NCBI RefSeq assembly: GCF_043290135.1
Contig: NC_134702.1
Coordinates: forward strand, 83,363,817-83,427,816
Source: Rhipicephalus microplus
Taxonomy: Eukaryota; Arthropoda; Arachnida; Ixodida; Ixodidae
Length of the DNA: 64,000 nt
Reading direction: 5' to 3'
The translations under genes and the position numbers were made by a program. Position 1 is the first letter of the stretch; the number at the start of each line of letters is the position of its first letter. Below, piece after piece: positions 61,301 through 64,000 of this stretch. The notes below the pieces were generated by a model. It saw nothing but the letters and a program-made list of their open reading frames with translations. It was not told the origin of the DNA and ran no database searches.

Positions 61301-61757
61301 TTTTTTTTCTTATGCTATGCATTAGGTTAGGCGTGCTTTCAAGTGTGCATATTAGTGCTTCGCAGAGGTGCTGGATGCGTAATGGCTGATGTTTTTAAAG
61401 GTTCTCATGTGTGATGTCTACCTGTACTTAATAACTTTTATAAAACTCACCAAAGAATTATTATTACTAATGTGCACTTTTAACTATTATTCCAAATGTA
61501 CAAGAAATGGGGAAAAACTAAGTTCTCAGATTTCACTAAAACTAGGTGGAAGTAATGAGATATGAAAACAAAACGCGTTTTAATCATTCCATAGGCTACA
61601 AGATAGGCTGCGTTACGGAGGAAGAATACGAGAGAGCCTGTAGAATGAAGAATGCCCTGGCCGATGCACAACGCATCCTTTGTGCCGAGGTCAAGCATAC
61701 ACAGCACTGGAGAAGTTTGCTAGGACTGCCTGCAACAGTTAATCAAACGCACAAAAG
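46353..61757 (+). CDS. MTO1: MTO1: mitochondrial tRNA 5-(carboxy/taurino)methylaminomethyluridine enzyme (GidA/MnmG family), 13 exons, C-terminus not found
   Basis: A FAD protein that, with GTPBP3, builds the C5 side chain on the wobble uridine of mitochondrial tRNAs. Joined exons: 46353-46374, 46672-46857, 47843-47938, 48260-48315, 48428-48581, 51519-51695, 52735-52847, 55065-55177, 56942-57015, 58765-58881, 59467-59597, 60217-60421, 61595-61757. They total 1607 nt, about 535 residues, and all phases agree. The start [20 protein letters not shown] is basic and fits a mitochondrial targeting peptide. Then come the FAD-binding [28 protein letters not shown] (conserved Cys), [24 protein letters not shown] (family signature 1, second conserved Cys), [20 protein letters not shown] (signature 2) and [14 protein letters not shown] [10 protein letters not shown]. 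All introns are GT-AG except the GC-AG after exon 9. The C-terminal GidA-associated domain (about 150-180 residues) is missing from the confident model and probably lies beyond the window. Confidence 0.95.
46672..46857 (+). CDS. MTO1: MTO1 exon 2 (FAD-binding motif)
   Basis: It encodes GVKCTRSL...[16 protein letters not shown]...[10 protein letters not shown]. Acceptor CTGCAG, donor GTATTG. The open frame continues past the donor to 47039 but loses family similarity there. Confidence 0.93.
47843..47938 (+). CDS. MTO1: MTO1 exon 3
   Basis: It encodes [20 protein letters not shown], then [12 protein letters not shown]. It holds the first conserved cysteine and the glycine-rich loop. Acceptor TTTGCAG, donor GTGAGT. 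Confidence 0.95.
48260..48315 (+). CDS. MTO1: MTO1 exon 4
   Basis: A 56-nt exon encoding [19 protein letters not shown]. Acceptor GTTTTAG, donor GTAATA. The next intron is only 112 bp. Confidence 0.94.
48428..48581 (+). CDS. MTO1: MTO1 exon 5
   Basis: It begins [20 protein letters not shown] and ends with GSRCIGITL plus one base. Acceptor TTTGCAG, donor GTGTGT. Confidence 0.94.
48751..49248 (-). repeat. Array-carrying repeat in MTO1 intron 5, with 60-bp tandem units
   Basis: The plus strand shows TTTTAGGGGCGAAGCTCCTT at the left and CCGGAGCTTCGCCCACTCAT, then CACTTCGTGGATATGGCGG, at the right. It has inverted GGGCGAAGCTCC ends and the same terminal words as the copies at 6842, 20145 and 55805. 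Inside are three 60-bp tandem units. Confidence 0.8.
48800..48976. repeat. 60-bp tandem repeat, three copies
   Basis: Units start at 48800, 48860 and 48920 (CCTGTATGTAGCCACCTCTA...GATGGCGGTACCGTC). Copies 1 and 2 are nearly identical; copy 3 is more diverged. Confidence 0.95.
49505..50690 (+). pseudogene. 5'-truncated CR1/L2-like LINE in MTO1 intron 5
   Basis: The frame from about 49510 reads [32 protein letters not shown], a [14 protein letters not shown] block, [20 protein letters not shown], then after a stop and frameshift [17 protein letters not shown]. This is the C-terminal half of a non-LTR reverse transcriptase. The catalytic motif reads Y-S-E-D instead of F-A-D-D. An AATAAATAAAATAAAAATGA-type tail ends near 50690. 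It is dead, in the same orientation as MTO1. Confidence 0.82.
50691..51518 (+). other. Remainder of MTO1 intron 5
   Basis: I recognise no further element. Confidence 0.4.
51519..51695 (+). CDS. MTO1: MTO1 exon 6
   Basis: It encodes [20 protein letters not shown] through [20 protein letters not shown] to FKLGRLKTG. It follows a 2.9-kb intron that contains an array-carrying repeat and a CR1-like LINE. Acceptor TTTTTAG, donor GTAATT. Confidence 0.95.
52735..52847 (+). CDS. MTO1: MTO1 exon 7
   Basis: It encodes [20 protein letters not shown] through [14 protein letters not shown]. Acceptor TCGGCAG, donor GTCTGT (weak). Confidence 0.94.
54038..54536. mobile_element. 499-bp MITE with TTAAAGGGG-type inverted ends, in MTO1 intron 7
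   Basis: The left end TTAAAAGGGTTCTGGAACAC and the right end GTGTTGCAGGGCCCCTTTAA are inverted copies. Interior blocks match the copy at 21452-22434. Confidence 0.8.
54665..54975 (+). repeat. Diverged copy of the TGACGTCA-rich repeat, in MTO1 intron 7
   Basis: AAAGCCATCTTGTTTTTCTT, TTTTGACCATGTGACTATCT, ATCACGTAATGGTGA and CATCTAAGGCCTTCACCTTG follow the order of the copy at 38385. It ends about 90 bp before exon 8. Confidence 0.6.
55065..55177 (+). CDS. MTO1: MTO1 exon 8
   Basis: It encodes [20 protein letters not shown] through [13 protein letters not shown] and two bases of the Arg of signature 1. Acceptor TGCACAG, donor GTGCGC. Confidence 0.94.
55805..56180 (-). repeat. Array-carrying repeat in MTO1 intron 8
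   Basis: The plus strand starts TTAGGTGCGAAGCTTCTTAA and ends CATTCACTTCGTGGATATTC. It has (TAG)n at about 55854-55873 and GACA/GGAC units at about 55980-56100, the reverse complement of the TAC and GTCC arrays of the other copies. Confidence 0.78.
56942..57015 (+). CDS. MTO1: MTO1 exon 9, followed by a GC donor
   Basis: A 74-nt exon completing signature 1 ([12 protein letters not shown]) and encoding VHQVWLEPE plus one base. The following donor is GCAAGT after GAAG. Only this GC donor keeps the frame into exon 10. Confidence 0.93.
57079..57129. repeat. Short hairpin in MTO1 intron 9
   Basis: TCTGCTGTCCTTCTGCAGT (57079-57097) pairs with ACTGCAGAAGGAGAGCAGA (57111-57129) with one mismatch around a 13-nt loop. 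Confidence 0.85.
58765..58881 (+). CDS. MTO1: MTO1 exon 10
   Basis: It encodes [20 protein letters not shown] through [11 protein letters not shown]. Acceptor GACGTAG, donor GTTTGT. Confidence 0.94.
59017..59230 (+). mobile_element. hAT-like end fragment in MTO1 intron 10
   Basis: CAGGGACGTAGCCAGAAATC, then a T-run and G-run. A possible opposite end (CCCCTCCTAGTTGCCCCATG) lies near 59170. The limits are uncertain. Confidence 0.45.
59467..59597 (+). CDS. MTO1: MTO1 exon 11
   Basis: It encodes [20 protein letters not shown] through [16 protein letters not shown], the first part of signature 2. Acceptor TTCTAG, donor GTGAAT. Confidence 0.95.
60217..60421 (+). CDS. MTO1: MTO1 exon 12
   Basis: It encodes [20 protein letters not shown] (end of signature 2), [20 protein letters not shown], then [20 protein letters not shown]. 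Acceptor ATACAG, donor GTAACG. Confidence 0.95.
61595..61757 (+). CDS. MTO1: MTO1 exon 13 (last confident exon)
   Basis: It encodes [20 protein letters not shown] through [18 protein letters not shown] plus two bases. Acceptor CCATAG, donor GTATGC. Confidence 0.93.
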
Positions 61758-61976
61758 GTATGCACCTTCAGTTCATGTGTTCAGCACGTCTTAATTCAGC
61801 TTTAGCAGGACCACTGAAATTCACTAAATTATTTAGCGAGTTTCACCAAAAAAATTGAAAAGTTTACACGAACATTACTGCTTTACTCGGCAGTGTTTAT
61901 TTGATTGAAGTGTACCCTTGCATCAAATGCTGTGGTGTTGCTATTATTATCTTGACTTTTTCATCTTTACCTATAG

Positions 61977-62163
61977 ATCCCTGGCCATGCACGAACTATT
62001 TAACCTCTTCGCCGTACGCGCCGAACACAACCGCGGGTTCAAGCACTGCAATCTCTATGCAGGGTGTTGCGTCTGCCGCGTTCTCGTTTGTTGTATCATG
62101 AGACGACGTAACCACCAGCCAGTGGCAACGAACAACAAAGGACTTTGCAGCAGAAAGATTTAA
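61977..62163 (+). CDS. MTO1: Candidate MTO1 exon 14 (uncertain)
   Basis: A good acceptor (TTACCTATAG) and the right phase continue exon 13 as RSLAMHELFNLF, which loosely fits the family's RSxxxxxLxxL region. The frame then runs to a stop at 62161-62163 without looking like the GidA C-terminal domain. It may be a short real exon with an unseen donor, an alternative terminal exon, or a chance match. Confidence 0.3.
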
Positions 62164-62279
62164 GCGGGTGCCCCAATACATCTTGAAAAGTGGCACTTGC
62201 CTCTTCCACAACCAATAATACAGGCAACTCTAAAGGAAGTGGCGGATGGATGCAAAGAGAAGAAGGAAGAAAGAGATAC

Positions 62280-62640
62280 GAATGTACCCAAGCACTCAAG
62301 AAAAAGTTAAACTTGAAGGGAAAATGGCAGGCTTAACGTCATGAGATTAGAAGACAGTATAATGGATCACACAACAGGCGTAGCTGATATATTGGCTTAC
62401 AACAATTAAGTAAAAGAAATAGATCTCGACCAGTCATGTTATGCAAAGGAGATTAGCGACTGAGTTGATTGCAAGAGAAGGAAAAAGAAGCCGAGGGCTG
62501 CTGCGAGTTAGGTGAATCAAATATTTAAGAAGTTTGCTGGCATATAATAGACCAGCTTGCTCAAACTGAAGCAAATTGAAAATAACTGGGAGGGGAGTGG
62601 CCTTTTTCCTGCAGTGGACATTATTAAAAATTCAGGTGCC
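62280..62640 (+). pseudogene. Strongly decayed RTE-like LINE 3' end
   Basis: With stops and shifts the plus strand still reads KKFAG near 62528 and ends GGGAGGGGAGTGGCCTTTTT, then CCTGCAGTGGACATTATTAA. This matches the 3' end of the better copy at 13690-14190. Confidence 0.6.
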
Positions 62641-63482
62641 CTTGCCCAGGCAAGCAAAGCTTGGCGCATGTGCACGTGGCTTACTACTTTTCTTTTTTAA
62701 ATCACACTGCGCTACGCTCTCTCCTTAATTGTTTCCCTGTGGCTTGCTAGGAAAACAACCTTCACATCATTACACATAACAACAACATTCATGCATTACC
62801 TAAGTTGGGAGCAAACAGTGCCGGACATTGGATGGCAGAAAAAAATGACAGGGCAGTGAACTAAAAACCACTAGTTTTTTGCCAAGATATGCAATATACG
62901 CAGCAGCATTGCGCAGAAGACCTACAAAAACAAAGCATTTGCCCAAAAATTGACAACAAGTCATCACGCTACATGCGTCGACAAAACAGGCTGTCACATT
63001 TTCAATTAGCAACTGATTGACTGTATCTGTTTTGCACCCCAGCAAAAGACCAATGGTTGTTAGTTCAGCGCTCTGCTTGTCATTCTTCCATCATATCGCG
63101 TTCAGTGCTGTTCGTTCTCATCCAAATAATGCACCGCCCAACCCAGTGACCTGTGCTCCTGCAGTCATGCATTCATATCCAGGCAACAACGGAATGGGAG
63201 CAATGTGAAATGACAAATCACCTCGCCAAAAATCAGGTTGTCGTATCAAAAATGGGTGAACACCGACAAGCCTACAATCAAGATAGCATCAATTACTATT
63301 GGAGAATGACGCTTGCGAATGCGCATGTGATTGGAACATCTTTGAGAGGCGTATTTATGCAAGCTTTTTAGCGCTAGGTTTTTGCATAGATCACCCGAAG
63401 CTGTGGGTTACATAATCTTCAATTAAGTAGATGAACAGGATGATGATGATGATGAAAGACCCTTCATAACATGTCTACTGTA
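62641..63482. other. Unrecognised stretch between MTO1 and the right-edge LTR
   Basis: I could not find exons for the MTO1 C-terminal domain here. A (GAT)n run lies at about 63440-63455. Confidence 0.4.
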
Positions 63483-64000
63483 TGTTGTTGCGAAGGAAGC
63501 GCGCCTCCGACGACGTTACGAAGGGCGCCTCGAAATCCCACCGCTGCAACCACTGTTTACGAAAGACGGCGACGCCAACACGGTCCCAAAGGCGCCACTG
63601 CTTCGAATTCCACCGGGAAGGTCACCAGCCGTTTGGTAGCGTAGGTTTCTCAGCTCGCGACTGCTTCTGCGCAGAGCTGATAGACGAGCAGACGAGACGA
63701 CGGTGAGTTAAACAAGGTTTATGTACAGCATATATACAGAGGCGTTACAAATTCGGCACTGGGGCCGACAGAGACGCGAAGAGCCGAGCTCTCCTCTCTA
63801 ACACACAGGTCTGCTCTCAAATAGGTCTGCTGTCAAAGGGGTCTGCTAACACATAGCTCTCCTGCTCACATAGTTCAACTGCGACACACATGTCTGTTCT
63901 CACATAGGACTGCTAACACATAGCTCAACTGCGACACACATGTCTGCTCTCACACAGGACTGCTAACACATAGCTCAACTGCGACACACATGTCTGCTCT
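63483..64000 (-). mobile_element. LTR of a relative of the 6937-11760 element, cut by the window edge
   Basis: On the minus strand this is the 3' part of an LTR ending CAACA at 63483. Blocks such as CAGAGCTGATAGACGAGCAG, GGTGAGTTAAACAAGGTTTA and CAGAGGCGTTACAAATTCGG are the reverse complement of the 7380-7500 region of the LTR at 6937. It is clearly more diverged than the two LTRs at 6937 and 11082 are from each other, and its inner part carries 50-bp tandem repeats. Confidence 0.85.
63881..64000. repeat. 50-bp tandem repeat inside the LTR
   Basis: Units GCGACACACATGTCTGTTCT... start at 63881 and 63931, with a third begun at 63981. A shorter related unit begins before 63881. The LTRs at 6937 and 11082 have only one equivalent segment. 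Confidence 0.92.

Overview
The window reads as nuclear DNA of a hard (ixodid) tick, most likely a metastriate genus such as Rhipicephalus, Dermacentor or Hyalomma. The evidence is: one intron-rich animal gene; many copies of a tRNA-derived SINE that I recognise as the tick 'Ruka'-like family; Penelope-like, CR1-like and RTE-like retroelements; gypsy-type LTR elements; and abundant AT, GT and trinucleotide microsatellites. The genus is an inference. No bacterial operon, CRISPR array or viral genome is visible.

Layout. 1-1215 is the 3' end of an LTR retrotransposon (end of the internal region plus the 3' LTR). 1216-6841 holds a degenerate SINE, two small inverted-repeat elements, long microsatellites and unrecognised sequence. 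6937-11760 is a complete LTR retrotransposon insertion with matching LTRs and a 4-bp target duplication. It carries an intact gag ORF with a SCAN-like region and a CCHC knuckle, and a deleted pol whose integrase tail precedes the start of reverse transcriptase, as in Gmr1-like elements. It interrupts a repeat copy whose other half continues to about 12262. 12680-23690 is a patchwork of microsatellites, SINEs, two LINE 3' ends, inverted-repeat elements and DNA-transposon ends. 23700-23781 is a tRNA-Ser(UGA) gene. 26236-27710 is a hAT-like element with 8-bp target duplications that contains a decayed Penelope-like fragment. 27720-45540 is mostly repeats: a Penelope fragment split by a SINE, a 353-bp inverted repeat, several SINEs and a 148-bp palindromic AT block.

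46353-61757 is the one confident protein-coding gene: a tick MTO1 (GidA/MnmG family), the mitochondrial tRNA-modifying flavoprotein. I resolved 13 coding exons with consistent phases, giving about 535 residues that start with a likely mitochondrial targeting peptide. One intron is GC-AG. The introns carry a CR1-like LINE, several repeats and a MITE. The C-terminal part of the protein is not confidently found. The gene either continues beyond the right edge or ends through an unusual candidate exon at 61977. At the right edge (63483-64000) lies an LTR on the minus strand, related to that of the 6937-11760 element, with 50-bp tandem repeats inside it.

MTO1 and tRNA-Ser are housekeeping genes. 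Nearly everything else is mobile or repetitive DNA, and nested insertions give its relative order.
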